Positions 9,427-19,697 are shown, numbered from the stretch's first letter. The stretch: DNA of 64,000 nt from Kitasatospora aureofaciens (GCF_001188955.3 NZ_JPRF03000018.1:1-64000); one strand, 5' to 3'. Numbers and translations: made by a program. Notes: generated by a model not told the origin, from the letters alone.

Positions 9427-9467
9427 GTTGGGACCGTGGCACCTGTTGGGACCGTGGCACCTGTTGA
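9427..9467. repeat. 18-base tandem direct repeat upstream of tyrA
   Basis: GTTGGGACCGTGGCACCT is present at 9427–9444 and 9445–9462, followed by a partial third copy (GTTGAG). It lies 57 bases before the tyrA start, so it could be part of the promoter region, but no consensus promoter is visible. Confidence 0.8.
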
Positions 9468-9523
9468 GCGCCGCCAGTGAGAACCGTCCAGTCGAGAACC
9501 GTGATCGAGGAGAGCCACCCGCC

Positions 9524-10609
9524 ATGCGCACTGCCGTCGTCGTCGGCACCGGACTGATCGGCACCTCCGCAGCCCTGGCCCTGGCCGCACGCGGGCTGAC
9601 CGTCCATCTGGAGGACGCCGACCCGGACGCCGCCCGCACCGCCGAGTCGCTCGGCGCCGGCACCACCGAACCGGCCGAGGGCCCGGTCGACCTGGCGATC
9701 ATCGCCGTCCCGCCGGCGCTGGTCGGCAAGGTGCTCGCGGACTGCCAGCGCCGCAACCTGGCGCACTGGTACACCGACGTGGCCAGCGTGAAGTCCGGCC
9801 CGGGCAGCGAGATCGCCGCCCTCGGCCTGGACACCGTCCACTACATCGGTAGTCACCCGATGGCCGGCCGCGAGCGCTCCGGGCCGCTGGCCGCCCGCGC
9901 CGACCTGTTCGAGGGCCGCCCCTGGGTGCTCACCCCGACCGCCGACACCGACACCGACACGCTCAACGCCGCCCTGGAGCTGGTCGCGCTGTGCGGCGCG
10001 ATGCCGATCGTGATGGACGCGGACGCGCACGACCGGGCCGTTGCCCTGGTCTCGCACGCCCCGCAGCTGGTCTCCTCGCTGGTCGCGGCCCGGCTCGAGA
10101 ACGCCGACGAGACGGCCATAAGGCTCTCCGGTCAGGGCGTGCGCGACGTGACCCGGATCGCCGCCTCCAACCCGGCGCTGTGGGTCGACATCCTGTCCGC
10201 CAACGCGGGCGCGGTCGCCGACGTGCTGGAGGAGGTCGCCGGTGACCTCGGCGAGACCGTCGTCGCGCTGCGCGCCCTGGCGGCGGAGGAGGAGGGCGAG
10301 CGCCGGGCCGGTGCGTTGGGCATCGAGGCGGTCATGCGGCGCGGCAACACCGGGCAGGCCCGCATCCCCGGCAAGCACGGCGCCCCGCCCACCCGGTACG
10401 AGACCGTCGCGGTGGTGCTCGGCGACCAGCCGGGCGAGCTGGGCCGGCTGTTCGGCGAGGTCGGCGAGGCCGGGGTCAACATCGAGGACGTCCTCATCGA
10501 GCACTCGGACGGCCAGCAGGTCGGCTTCGTTCAGCTGTCGGTGGCGCCGACGTCGGTCAAGCGGCTGACGGCGGCGCTGCGCGCGGGCGGTTGGAGCGTT
10601 CGGGACTGA
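9524..10609 (+). CDS. tyrA: prephenate dehydrogenase with C-terminal ACT domain
   Basis: The protein oxidatively decarboxylates prephenate to 4-hydroxyphenylpyruvate in tyrosine synthesis. The Rossmann NAD-binding motif GTGLIG is at residues 8–13. The family's active-site block 'YIGSHPMAGRERSG' is at about 107–120 and includes the conserved histidine H111. A helical dehydrogenase domain follows. The C-terminal ACT-like segment starts near residue 290 (YETVAVVLGDQPGELGRLFG … GVNIEDVLIEHSDG) and is a likely site of feedback control by an aromatic amino acid. The ATG at 9524 has GAGGAGAG about nine bases upstream; the open frame extends further 5′ but without family sequence. The 361-residue length is normal. 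Confidence 0.93.
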   Translation: MRTAVVVGTGLIGTSAALALAARGLTVHLEDADPDAARTAESLGAGTTEPAEGPVDLAIIAVPPALVGKVLADCQRRNLAHWYTDVASVKSGPGSEIAALGLDTVHYIGSHPMAGRERSGPLAARADLFEGRPWVLTPTADTDTDTLNAALELVALCGAMPIVMDADAHDRAVALVSHAPQLVSSLVAARLENADETAIRLSGQGVRDVTRIAASNPALWVDILSANAGAVADVLEEVAGDLGETVVALRALAAEEEGERRAGALGIEAVMRRGNTGQARIPGKHGAPPTRYETVAVVLGDQPGELGRLFGEVGEAGVNIEDVLIEHSDGQQVGFVQLSVAPTSVKRLTAALRAGGWSVRD

Positions 10610-10620
10610 CGGCCGTCGGG

Positions 10621-10660
10621 CGGCGGGCAGCGGGCGCGGGGCGGCGGGCAGCGGGCGCGG
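10621..10660. repeat. 19-base direct repeat between tyrA and the DUF4419 gene
   Basis: CGGCGGGCAGCGGGCGCGG occurs at 10621–10639 and 10642–10660. It fills the short gap between the tyrA stop and the ribosome binding site of the next gene. Confidence 0.75.
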
Positions 10661-10672
10661 AGGGGAGCGGGC

Positions 10673-11818
10673 GTGATCATCGAATTGCCGCTGGAGGGGA
10701 CCGGACACGGCTCGGCCGGTGAGCCGGTGGACCTCGGGAACGAGCGGTTCCTGCGGGCGGTGGTGGGCGGGGAGTTCCTGGTCCGCCACCGCAGTGTGAC
10801 GGCGATGGTCGAGCGGCCCCGGCCCGTCCTGACGGAGGTCCCTGGCCGGGAGCCCGCCGAGCCGGAGCCGACCTGCAGTCTGCTGCTGCGCGCCGCCCAC
10901 GTGGCCTTCGCGGACCACTTGCCGCTGAGCCTGTCGCCCGATGTGCTCTGGTACGCCGTGGTGCACGAGGTCGCGGTGCACGTACGGATGTATCCGCCGC
11001 GTTACCGGGCGCTGTTCGGCGCTGCGAACGGGGCGCGGGTGCTCAGCGTGCGGGACGACACGTTGATCGGCCGGGACGCCGACTGGGCGCGGTCGCTGCG
11101 GCTGGTCCGGGAGCCGCTGACGGCGGCGCTGGGAGCGGACGTGGTCCGGCTGTTCCGGCCGGAGTTCTCCACCACGACGCCGGACGACGAGGCCTCGGCG
11201 CTGGTGGCGCTGATGGACGTGGTCAGCCCGTACTACGACTTCCGCTGGGAGACCCGCTGCGGCATCCCCAAAGTCCGGCTGGAGGGCACCGCCGAGGACT
11301 GGGCGCTGCTGTCGGCGCGGGCGGGCGAGCTGGCGGAACGTTTCGACTGGCTGGCGCCGTGGTTCGCCGAGCTGCGCCCGGTACTGGCGCAGATCGCGGC
11401 GACGGCGGCGGGCGGCCCGGTGGACGAGGCCTTCTGGCGCTCGCTGTACAAGTGGCAGTCGGTGTCCGGCGGGCCGCGGGTGACCGGCTGGCTCACCGCC
11501 TTCTTCGCCCACACCCAGACCCCCGACGGGCCCCGGTTGCGGCAGACCTTCGGCTGGCGGGAGGCGGCGGAGTGGCCCTATCACCGCGACGCCTTCGCGG
11601 TGAACGACTTCCCCTCGCACCTGTCGACGGTGCCGTTCGTGTGGGAGTGCCTGGGTGTCGAGCGGCCGATGGCCTTCGTGGGCGGGGTGCTCGGGATCGA
11701 GCGGGACGGCGAGTTCCTGCGGCCCCGGCTCGGGCACGCGGTGCTGGAACGGGCGAGCGGGGCCGGAGGTCAGTGGACCGACGGCCCTGGGGTGATGTCC
11801 GCCGGAGGATGTCCCTGA
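10673..11818 (+). CDS. DUF4419 domain protein
   Basis: The 381-residue protein matches the DUF4419 family, found in actinobacteria and fungi and of unknown reaction. Characteristic blocks are 'HVAFADHLPLSLSPDVLWYA', the central 'ALMDVVSPYYDFRWETRCGI', and the later 'SGPRVTGWLTAFFAHTQ'-like block (here GGPRVTGWLTAFFAHTQT). No signal peptide or membrane segment is visible. GTG 10673 has GAGGGGAG nine bases upstream. It lies between tyrA and cmk in the same direction, but the spacing on both sides makes a tight operon uncertain. Confidence 0.85.
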   Translation: MIIELPLEGTGHGSAGEPVDLGNERFLRAVVGGEFLVRHRSVTAMVERPRPVLTEVPGREPAEPEPTCSLLLRAAHVAFADHLPLSLSPDVLWYAVVHEVAVHVRMYPPRYRALFGAANGARVLSVRDDTLIGRDADWARSLRLVREPLTAALGADVVRLFRPEFSTTTPDDEASALVALMDVVSPYYDFRWETRCGIPKVRLEGTAEDWALLSARAGELAERFDWLAPWFAELRPVLAQIAATAAGGPVDEAFWRSLYKWQSVSGGPRVTGWLTAFFAHTQTPDGPRLRQTFGWREAAEWPYHRDAFAVNDFPSHLSTVPFVWECLGVERPMAFVGGVLGIERDGEFLRPRLGHAVLERASGAGGQWTDGPGVMSAGGCP

Positions 11819-11946
11819 GGTGATGCCCCTGCGGTGACCGGCCCGGGACGGGGTGCGGCGGCGGTCCATTAACCTTGAGGGAGACAATCCCCGGCCGTCC
11901 GCCCACGCAGGCGCCGGCCTCCATGCTCAGAGAGAGGTTCGCCCCC

Positions 11947-12660
11947 GTGGACACTGCCGACCGAGCGCACGCCCCGGTCGTCGTCGCCATCGACGGACCC
12001 TCCGGCTCCGGCAAGTCGACCGTCTCGCGGGCGGTCGCTGCCCGGCTGGGCCTGAGCTTCCTGGACACCGGCGCCATGTACCGGGCGATGACCTGGTGGA
12101 TGCTGGCCAACGACGTCGACGTGACCGACGCGGAGGCGGTGGCCGTCGCGTGCGGCAAGCCCGTCATCGTGTCCGGTACGGACGCCGACGGTCCGACCAT
12201 CACCGTGGACGGTCAGGACGTCTCCGGCCCGATCCGGGGCCCCGAGGTGACGGCGCAAGTCAGCGCCGTGGCGGCGGTGCCGGCGGTGCGGGCCCGGCTG
12301 GTCGAGCTGCAGCGCGGCTGCGCCGAGGTCGCCGAGCGCGGCATCGTCGCCGAGGGCCGGGACATGGGGACCGTGGTGTTCCCGCAGGCCACCGTCAAGG
12401 TGTTCCTGACCGCTTCCGAGGCGGCCCGGGCCGAGCGCCGGGCGGCCGAGCTGCGCGCCAAGGGCGTGGACGAGGCGACCATCGTCGCGATGGCCGCCGA
12501 TCTCGCCCGCCGCGACGCCGCCGACTCCTCGCGCGAGACGGCCCCGCTGGCCCAGGCCGCGGACGCCGTGCTGGTCGACACCAGCGAGCTCACCCTGGAG
12601 CAGGTGATCGACCGGATCGCCGCGCTGGTGGAGGAGCGGGCCGGGCTGTCGTCCGTCTGA
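11947..12660 (+). CDS. cmk: (d)CMP kinase
   Basis: Cytidylate kinase transfers phosphate from ATP to CMP and dCMP in pyrimidine nucleotide recycling. The P-loop GPSGSGKS is at residues 17–24, the CMP-binding 'FLDTGAMYRAMTWWML' follows, and the later 'EGRDMGTVVFPQATVKVFLT' block is diagnostic. GTG 11947 is chosen because AGAGAGG lies nine bases upstream and it gives 237 residues, the usual length; an ATG at 11923 is an in-frame alternative. It is followed by der, a conserved actinobacterial neighbour, with a hairpin in between. Confidence 0.94.
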   Translation: MDTADRAHAPVVVAIDGPSGSGKSTVSRAVAARLGLSFLDTGAMYRAMTWWMLANDVDVTDAEAVAVACGKPVIVSGTDADGPTITVDGQDVSGPIRGPEVTAQVSAVAAVPAVRARLVELQRGCAEVAERGIVAEGRDMGTVVFPQATVKVFLTASEAARAERRAAELRAKGVDEATIVAMAADLARRDAADSSRETAPLAQAADAVLVDTSELTLEQVIDRIAALVEERAGLSSV

Positions 12661-12684
12661 CCAGCCGACTCGGCTGGTCAGACG
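12654..12684 (+). terminator. hairpin overlapping the cmk stop codon
   Basis: CGTCTGACCAGCC (12654–12666) pairs perfectly with GGCTGGTCAGACG (12672–12684) around a five-base loop. The left arm contains the cmk TGA. It may terminate or attenuate transcription before der, which starts 123 bases downstream. Confidence 0.75.
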
Positions 12685-12806
12685 ACCATTGAACGAACCG
12701 CGGGCCGTCGAGGCGCCGCGGCGGAAACCATCGCGCTGCCCCCTCGGGGCAGGTACGCACGGCGCGCCCCTGGGAAGGGCCGGGCCGGGAAACGGAACAG
12801 ACGAAC

Positions 12807-14261
12807 ATGACCGCAGAGCACTCCGCCACCGGCCCCGGTGAGCTGGACGCCGCCGACTACGCCGAGTTCATGGCCCTCGCCGCCGAAGAGGGCTTCGACC
12901 TCGACGGCTTCGACGGCGCGGACGGCGCCGAGCACGTCCGGCTGCCGGTGCTGGCCGTTGTCGGCCGCCCGAACGTCGGCAAGTCGACCCTGGTGAACCG
13001 CATCATCGGCCGCCGCGAGGCCGTCGTCGAGGACAAGCCGGGCGTCACCCGCGACCGGGTCACCTACGAGGCCAGCTGGAACGGCCGGCGCTTCAAGGTG
13101 GTCGACACCGGCGGCTGGGAGATCGACGTCCTCGGCATCGACGCCATGGTCGCCGCGCAGGCCGAGCTGGGCATCGAGCAGGCCGACGCGGTCCTGTTCG
13201 TCGTGGACGCCACCGTCGGCGCCACCGACACCGACGAGGCCCTGATCAAGATCATCCGCCGGGCGGGCAAGCCGACCGTCCTGTGCGCCAACAAGGTCGA
13301 CGGCCCGTCCACCGAGGCCGAGGCCGCCTACCTGTGGTCGCTCGGCCTGGGCGAGCCGTACCCCGTCTCCGCCCTGCACGGCCGCGGCTCCGGCGACCTG
13401 CTGGACGCCGTCATGGACGCGCTGCCCGAGGCCCCGCCGCAGACCTTCGGCGACGCCGCCCCCGGCGGCCCGCGCCGGATCGCGCTGATCGGTCGGCCCA
13501 ACGTCGGCAAGTCCAGCCTGCTGAACAAGGTCGCCGGCGAGGAGCGGGTGGTCGTCAACGAGCTGGCCGGCACCACCCGTGACCCGGTCGACGAGATGAT
13601 CGAACTCGGCGGCAAGACCTGGAAGTTCGTGGACACCGCCGGTATCCGCCGCCGGGTCCACCTGACCGCTGGCGCCGACTTCTACGCGTCGCTGCGCACC
13701 TCCGCCGCGCTGGAGAAGGCCGAGGTCGCGGTCGTCCTGATCGACGCCAGCGAGACCCTCGCCGAGCAGGACACCCGGATCATCTCGATGGCCGTCGAGG
13801 CCGGGCGCGCCGTCGTCGTCGCCTACAACAAGTGGGACCAGCTCGACGAGGAGCGCCGCTACTACCTGGAGCGCGAGATCGAGCGCGACCTCGTCCAGGT
13901 GCAGTGGGCCCCGCGCGTCAACGTCTCGGCCAAGACCGGCCGGCACATGGAGAAGCTCGTCCCGGCGATCGAGACCGCGCTGGAGGGCTGGGAGACCCGC
14001 ATCCCGACCGCGCGCCTGAACGCCTTCCTCGGCGAGCTGGTGGCCGCCCACCCGCACCCGATCCGGGGCGGCAAGCAGCCGCGCATCCTGTTCGGCACCC
14101 AGGCGGGCATCCGGCCGCCGCGCTTCGTGCTGTTCGCCTCGGGCTTCCTGGAGGCGGGCTACCGGCGCTTCATCGAGCGCCGGCTGCGTGAGGAGTTCGG
14201 GTTCGTGGGGACGCCGATCTCGATCTCGGTGCGGGTTCGGGAGAAGCGCAAGAAGAAGTAG
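12807..14261 (+). CDS. der: ribosome biogenesis GTPase Der (EngA)
   Basis: Der is an essential GTPase with two G domains in tandem that helps assemble the 50S ribosomal subunit. Two P-loops GRPNVGKS are at residues 53–60 and 229–236. Switch motifs 'DTGGW' and 'DTAGI' and the 'NKVD' and 'NKWD' guanine-specificity motifs are present. The C-terminal KH-like domain includes '[10 protein letters not shown]' and the basic ending REKRKKK. The first 45 residues are an acidic extension typical of streptomycetes. The 484-residue length and cmk linkage agree with this. Confidence 0.96.
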   Translation: MTAEHSATGPGELDAADYAEFMALAAEEGFDLDGFDGADGAEHVRLPVLAVVGRPNVGKSTLVNRIIGRREAVVEDKPGVTRDRVTYEASWNGRRFKVVDTGGWEIDVLGIDAMVAAQAELGIEQADAVLFVVDATVGATDTDEALIKIIRRAGKPTVLCANKVDGPSTEAEAAYLWSLGLGEPYPVSALHGRGSGDLLDAVMDALPEAPPQTFGDAAPGGPRRIALIGRPNVGKSSLLNKVAGEERVVVNELAGTTRDPVDEMIELGGKTWKFVDTAGIRRRVHLTAGADFYASLRTSAALEKAEVAVVLIDASETLAEQDTRIISMAVEAGRAVVVAYNKWDQLDEERRYYLEREIERDLVQVQWAPRVNVSAKTGRHMEKLVPAIETALEGWETRIPTARLNAFLGELVAAHPHPIRGGKQPRILFGTQAGIRPPRFVLFASGFLEAGYRRFIERRLREEFGFVGTPISISVRVREKRKKK

Positions 14262-14310
14262 TGGTCAGTTGGTTGCTGACAGTGGGTAGTTGGTAGCTCG
14301 TAGTACGGCT

Positions 14311-14343
14311 GAGGGCCTCGTCGCCGGTGGTGGCGAGGCCCTC
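14311..14343 (+). terminator. hairpin terminator after der
   Basis: GAGGGCCTCG (14311–14320) pairs with CGAGGCCCTC ending at 14343, 50 bases after the der stop. The remaining 14344–14487 holds no recognisable gene. Confidence 0.75.
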
Positions 14344-14487
14344 GGGCTCTTCCGGCTCTGTTGTCGGGGACGGTGGCGCGGTCGCCTGCCCCGGGCGTTG
14401 CCTGCCTGGGCTGTTGCCCGGTCGGGGCTGTTGCCGCTCGAGGCGGTTGGCGGGCGCGTGGTGGTGGGGCGTGGTCGGCTGCCACTG

Positions 14488-15126
14488 TCAGTGGTGGTCG
14501 CCGGCGCGGCCCGGGGGGAGCGAGAGTAGCTGACGGTGGCGGCCGCCGGGGGACTGGGCGGCGGCGAGGCCGGTGGCCGTGCCCAGCACCGGGGCGGGGG
14601 TCGGGGGCGGGGCGGGGGTCGCGTGCGGGAGCGGGCCGAGGTAGCCGGCGGCGACCCAGCCCTGGCCGTTGGTGAACTGGGGCGAGGGGGGCGGGGCGTG
14701 GCCGTGGCTCTGGCCGTCGCCGTCGCTGGTAGTGGCGGCGGGCGCCGGTGCGGGCGCCGGTGCGGGGATGTGGCCGGGGTGGCTGGTGGGGTGGGTGGGC
14801 TGTGACTGCGCCGGCACGAACTGGGGGAGGCCGGACGGCTGGCCCGCGTAGGTGTGGAAGGCCTGCTGCTGCGGCTGGTGCGGGCGCTGCTCGCCGCGGA
14901 GCGGGTAGCCGTCGCGGATCGCGAAGCCGGTGAACCTCAGGTCCTCCTCGCCCGACCGGTCGCCGGGCAGGGCGCGGAACAGCCGTCGGTACTCGGAGTA
15001 CAGCTCGTCGTAGATCGGGGTCGTCGAGTGCGGGTGCTCCGCGTCGTACGACGGGCGCATGCCCGGGATCGAGCGGGTGGGGGTGGTGGGCCGTCCGGCG
15101 GGTGCGGAGACGTCGTAGCTGTACAC
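14488..15126 (-). CDS. proline/glutamine-rich hypothetical protein
   Basis: I do not recognise a named family. The N-terminal third has a compact-looking part (STTPIYDELYSEYRRLFRAL, then SGEEDLRFTGFAIRDG). The rest is low-complexity and rich in Pro, Gln, Ala and His, without membrane segments or a clear signal peptide. The GTG start at 15126 gives 212 residues; an internal ATG before 'RPSYDAEHPHSTTP' is an alternative. The PIYDEL/DLRFTGF block looks conserved and suggests a small streptomycete-specific protein. It is convergent with der. Confidence 0.6.
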   Translation of the reverse strand: MYSYDVSAPAGRPTTPTRSIPGMRPSYDAEHPHSTTPIYDELYSEYRRLFRALPGDRSGEEDLRFTGFAIRDGYPLRGEQRPHQPQQQAFHTYAGQPSGLPQFVPAQSQPTHPTSHPGHIPAPAPAPAPAATTSDGDGQSHGHAPPPSPQFTNGQGWVAAGYLGPLPHATPAPPPTPAPVLGTATGLAAAQSPGGRHRQLLSLPPGRAGDHH

Positions 15127-15267
15127 GTAGGGGCCAACGAGTGAGAGGCGGTGGGGGATGCGGGGGCGTTTGGCCGACGGGGCCGGGGAAGGCCTTTGGC
15201 GGCGTGGGATCGGGGGAGGCCTTAGGCGGGGCGGACCGGGGACCGGGCGGCGGGCGTGCGCCGGCCC

Positions 15268-15317
15268 CTTCGGGCGGTGGCCGCTGACCGGGGTCGGTCA
15301 GCGGCCACCGCCCGAAG
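15268..15317 (-). terminator. 22-bp stem terminator downstream of the 15330–16214 gene
   Basis: A perfect 22-base-pair inverted repeat (15268–15289 with 15296–15317, beginning CTTCGGGCGGTGGCCG) closes a six-base loop. It starts 12 bases beyond the stop of the minus-strand gene at 15330–16214. Confidence 0.85.
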
Positions 15318-15329
15318 CGCCGGAGCGGA

Positions 15330-16214
15330 TCAGGTGCCGGCCAGCGGGAGGGAGGCGGCGACCACCTGACCCAGCGCCACCGCCCTTTCCAGCGCCTGGC
15401 GCAGCAGGTCCTCGCGGGGCTGGCGACCGACCATGCCGGCCGGGACGGCGTACATGGTCACCTCGGAGAGCTGGCTGGCGGCCATCCGCCAGGCGTCGGT
15501 GACCTGGAGCGGCTGGTGCGCCTGCCACCAGCCGGTACTGCCGCCCGCCGCGGCGGGCTGGAGGATCGCGTGCAGCTTGCCCATGGCGACCAGGACCGAC
15601 CAGCCGGGCAGCTGCTCCGGAGTCTCGTCGAGGTCGCTGACCCGCTGGAAGCCCGCGTCCTGGAGCAGGTCGAGGAACTCGTCCTCGCCGGAGGTGCTGC
15701 CGGGGCGGCCGACCGGGCCGGTGGGTTCGACCACCAGTGAGGCGTGGCCCACCTTGCCGTGCAGGACGAGTCCGCAGGTAATGCCGAGGATGGCGGCCTG
15801 ACCGGGGGCGATCGGCTGGGACGGGGTGCCGGCGGCGTCCTGGGCCGGGAGGGCGAAGTCGTGGTCGGGGACCGTGAAGTCCGGGGCGGGGAGCGTCAGG
15901 TTCGGCGCGGGGACCGTCAGGTTCGGCGCGGCGGGCTGGGACTGACTGATGCTGCGGACGGCTCCGGCCAGTTGCTCCTCGGCGACCGGTACGACCTGGG
16001 AGGGGATGCAGCGGGCGTGGGCGAAGGCCAGGACGGCGGTTTCGTCACCGATGAACAGCACGGTGCTGGTGGGCTCCGCGTGGGTGTCGCCGGGGGTGCG
16101 GCAGGAGGTGCATTCGTAGCTGTCCGGGGCGCGGTCGCCGCCGAGCAGGCGGTCGGCCTCGTCGTCGCCGATCTCGGACCGGACCTCGTCGCTGACGTCG
16201 AGCATGCGCGGCAC
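15330..16214 (-). CDS. conserved hypothetical protein with N-terminal CxxC motif
   Basis: The 294-residue protein is not a family I can name. Its N-terminus has 'DEVRSEIGDDEADRLLGGD' and a Cys pair in 'YECTSCRTPG'. The middle has a repeated 'APNLTVPAPNLTLPAPDFTV' linker (three near-copies of APxxTxP). The C-terminal half is globular, with 'LVLHGKVGHASLVVEPTGPV' and 'AWRMAASQLSEVTMYAVPAG'. GTG 16214 has GAGGAG five bases upstream; an ATG nine bases further in is an alternative. It is divergent from the Rpf gene across a 595-base gap. Confidence 0.65.
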   Translation of the reverse strand: MPRMLDVSDEVRSEIGDDEADRLLGGDRAPDSYECTSCRTPGDTHAEPTSTVLFIGDETAVLAFAHARCIPSQVVPVAEEQLAGAVRSISQSQPAAPNLTVPAPNLTLPAPDFTVPDHDFALPAQDAAGTPSQPIAPGQAAILGITCGLVLHGKVGHASLVVEPTGPVGRPGSTSGEDEFLDLLQDAGFQRVSDLDETPEQLPGWSVLVAMGKLHAILQPAAAGGSTGWWQAHQPLQVTDAWRMAASQLSEVTMYAVPAGMVGRQPREDLLRQALERAVALGQVVAASLPLAGT

Positions 16215-16458
16215 AGGGTCTCCTCGGATGGGGTGCGGTTGGGGTCATTGGGTCGGACTCGGGGAGGTCGCCATGCCCAACGGGCCCCTGTGTCAGGCGT
16301 CACGGGTCTCCGGCGAGGCTGACGGGAATTGCCCCGGATCCGATCGCGACACGTGTTCTCGTGGTCGCAATCTGTCGATGTCGGGGGCAGGACTGCCGGA
16401 ATGAAGCCGTGAGGTGGGTCACGCGATCTCGACCTTTGATCTAGGAATCGATGGCTAA

Positions 16459-17574
<1,116 letters not shown>

Positions 17575-17615
17575 GACCCGATGAGCTGACCGTGGGTCGG
17601 CTCGGGCGGTGCCAT

Positions 17616-17646
17616 GGCCGCTCCTCCGCCACGCGGGGGAGCGGCC
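17616..17646 (+). terminator. hairpin after the Rpf/LysM gene
   Basis: GGCCGCTCC (17616–17624) pairs with GGAGCGGCC (17638–17646), 42 bases after the stop. Confidence 0.6.
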
Positions 17647-17733
17647 GTCGGCGTTCCCGGCGTGGCGTGGTGTGGCGTGTCTTGGTCGGGTGGCGGCCCG
17701 GCGGGGGTCGGGCTGCCCGGGGTCGGCTGTCGT

Positions 17734-17874
17734 GCCCTGTGCGAGGACTGGCGGGCGGACATCGGCAACGGCCACTACGGCGGCCTGCGGATCCGGCCGC
17801 CCACCTGGGCGCAGTACGGTGTTCGGCACTTCGCCGATCGAGGGGCCGGTGTTTCCCCCGCCCTCGGCTCCTAG
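17734..17874 (+). pseudogene. fragment of a second Rpf-type transglycosylase domain
   Basis: An open frame ending at TAG 17872–17874 contains 'CEDWRADIGNGHYGGLRIRP' followed by 'PTWAQYGVRHF'. This aligns by eye with the Rpf core of the gene just upstream ([20 protein letters not shown] … STWAAYGG), keeping the Cys-Glu pair, GNGxxGGL and the TW. The part upstream of about 17734 runs through the terminator and has no signal peptide, and the C-terminal half of the domain is degenerate. It is most likely a relic of a tandem duplication or of a second rpf gene; a very small real protein cannot be excluded. It overlaps the end of the convergent AlkB-like gene by four bases. Confidence 0.5.
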
Positions 17875-18578
17875 GCTTCGATCCCTGACTGGCGGATCGT
17901 GACGTTGAGCCGCCCCACCAGCCCGAGCGCCGGGTCCGCCGTTCCCGGCAGCGTCCGCACCACCCCGTGGTAGGCGAACCGGGCCGGGCCACCGAAGACC
18001 AGCAGGTCCCCGCTGTGCAGCTCCAGGTCGGTCCACGGGCGGTTCCTGGTCCGGGTGTTCCCGAGCCGGAAGAGGCAGTCGTCGCCCAGCGAGAGCGAGA
18101 CCACCGGGGCGTTCGCGCGCTCGTCACGGTCCTGGTGCAGGCCCATCTTCGCGCCGTGCGGATAGTGGTTGACGATCGCGGTGTCCGGTTCGTACGCCGC
18201 TGCGCCCGCGATCTCCCCGATCCTCTCCCCGTACGCGTCCGCGACCGCCCGCCGGGCCAGCTCACCGAGCAGAGCCGGGAACGGCTTGACGGGGGCGCCG
18301 TCCTCGGCGACGCGTGCGTACCCGTACGGGTACCAGTGCCAGCCGAGGCTGACCATCCGCACCGACATGACCCCGCCGGTGGGCATCCGCACACTGTGCA
18401 GGCCGGCGGGTGGGCGGGCCCATTCCCGGCAGGCGGCGACCAGCCGGAGCTTCGCGGCCAGGTCCAGCCAGTCGGGCAGCAGGACGGCCCCGGGGGCGGG
18501 CTCGGACCGTACCCGCGCGGCCGGGCCCGCGCCGGGCGGGTCGTCGGGTCGGTCGTCGAACAGGTCACCCTGGATCAC
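17871..18578 (-). CDS. alkB: AlkB-like 2-oxoglutarate/Fe(II)-dependent dioxygenase
   Basis: A predicted oxidative demethylase that repairs alkylated bases using iron and 2-oxoglutarate. The iron triad is visible: HxD at H148/D150 (in MGLHQDRDE) and H204 (in FAYHGVVR). The 2-oxoglutarate-binding arginines lie near the C-terminus (GRLNVTIR). 'TAIVNHYPHGAKMGLHQDRD' and 'SLGDDCLFRLGN' are typical of bacterial AlkB. GTG 18578 with GGAAG eight bases upstream is chosen; it gives 235 residues, a normal length. The same frame is open far upstream but encodes nothing recognisable. It is divergent from the thioesterase gene. Confidence 0.9.
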   Translation of the reverse strand: MIQGDLFDDRPDDPPGAGPAARVRSEPAPGAVLLPDWLDLAAKLRLVAACREWARPPAGLHSVRMPTGGVMSVRMVSLGWHWYPYGYARVAEDGAPVKPFPALLGELARRAVADAYGERIGEIAGAAAYEPDTAIVNHYPHGAKMGLHQDRDERANAPVVSLSLGDDCLFRLGNTRTRNRPWTDLELHSGDLLVFGGPARFAYHGVVRTLPGTADPALGLVGRLNVTIRQSGIEA

Positions 18579-18702
18579 CTCACCATCTTCCTGCGTCCCG
18601 TACCGCCCTGCCCAGCCCCGCCCCGCCTTGCCCTGCCCTGCCCTGCCGTGTGGGGTGGGGGGCTGGGCGCTTCGAGGGTGCGCGGCCGTTCGTCGACCTG
18701 TC

Positions 18703-18724
18703 CACTCGTTTACACGTTCGAGTG
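18703..18724. promoter_or_regulatory. inverted repeat between alkB and tesB
   Basis: CACTCG (18703–18708) and CGAGTG (18719–18724) flank a ten-base spacer in an AT-richer patch of the divergent intergenic region. A further CGAGTG occurs at 18781. It could be an operator; no matching regulator is encoded nearby. Confidence 0.3.
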
Positions 18725-18836
18725 AATCGGACGCCCGGGGCCAGTGGGCGGGAATGGCCCGGGTCGCCGGAGAATTCATTCGAGTGAGCTGGAGAGCTCG
18801 ATCGGAATCTCGAGAACCACGAGAGGGAGCGCGCGC

Positions 18837-19697
18837 ATGGGTACCCCCGTCGACGACCTCGTCGATCTGCTGGACCTGGAGCAGATCGAACTGAACATCT
18901 TCCGCGGGCGCAGTCCCGAGGAGGCGCTGCAGCGCACCTTCGGCGGGCAGGTCGCGGGGCAGGCGCTGGTCGCGGCGGGGCGCACGGTCGAGGGCGAGCG
19001 CCCCGTCCACTCGCTGCACGCGTACTTCCTGCGCCCCGGGGTGCCCGGGGTGCCGATCGTCTACCAGGTCGACCGGATCCGCGACGGCCGCACCTTCACC
19101 ACCCGCCGGGTGCTCGCCATCCAGGGCGGCCGGTCGATCTTCTCGCTGACCGCCGACTTCCACAGACCGGAGGAGGGCAGCATCGAGCACCAGTACCCGA
19201 TGCCGTCGGTCCCGGCGCCCGAGGACCTGCCCAGCGCCCTGGACGAGGTCGGCTCCCGGCTCGGCGAACTGCCCCCGTTCATCAGTCGCCGCCAGCCCTT
19301 CGACATCCGCTACGTCGAGCGGTTGCGCTGGAGCAAGGAGGAGCTGGTGGACGTGGAGGCGCGCAGCGGCGTCTGGCTGCGCACCAACGGCCCGCTGCCG
19401 GACGATCCGCTGATCCACGTCTGCGCCCTCACCTACGCCAGCGACATGACGTTGCTGGACGCCGTCCGTGCCCCCGTCGAGCCGCTCTGGGGCACCCGGC
19501 ACTTCGACATGGCCTCGCTGGACCACGCGATGTGGTTCCACCGGCCGTTCCGGACCGACGACTGGCTGCTCTACCAGCAGGAGTCCCCGATCGCCCACGG
19601 CGCACGTGGCCTGGCGCGCGGGCAGATCTTCGACCGGAACGGGCAGCTGGTGGTGTCGGTGGTGCAGGAGGGCCTGTTCCGGCCGCTGAAGGGCTGA
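18837..19697 (+). CDS. tesB: acyl-CoA thioesterase II (TesB-like)
   Basis: The 286-residue protein is a double-hotdog acyl-CoA thioesterase that hydrolyses fatty acyl-CoA to free acid and CoA. Family blocks are 'IFRGRSPEEALQRTFGGQVA', 'VHSLHAYFLRPG' (first hotdog) and 'YASDMTLLDAV' followed by 'MASLDHAMWFHRPFRTDDWL' and 'RGLARGQIFDRNGQLVVSVV' (second hotdog). The catalytic Asp of 'LDHAMWFH', a Thr/Ser and a Gln are in the expected places. The ATG at 18837 is preceded by GAGAGGGAG. Confidence 0.93.
   Translation: MGTPVDDLVDLLDLEQIELNIFRGRSPEEALQRTFGGQVAGQALVAAGRTVEGERPVHSLHAYFLRPGVPGVPIVYQVDRIRDGRTFTTRRVLAIQGGRSIFSLTADFHRPEEGSIEHQYPMPSVPAPEDLPSALDEVGSRLGELPPFISRRQPFDIRYVERLRWSKEELVDVEARSGVWLRTNGPLPDDPLIHVCALTYASDMTLLDAVRAPVEPLWGTRHFDMASLDHAMWFHRPFRTDDWLLYQQESPIAHGARGLARGQIFDRNGQLVVSVVQEGLFRPLKG

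Noticed and set aside
6746..11887. A 1,713-codon minus-strand open frame spanning tyrA and the DUF4419 gene
   Set aside because: It runs antisense to well-identified genes and in the wrong frame of the DUF4139 genes; its sequence is Arg/Pro/Gly-rich low complexity.
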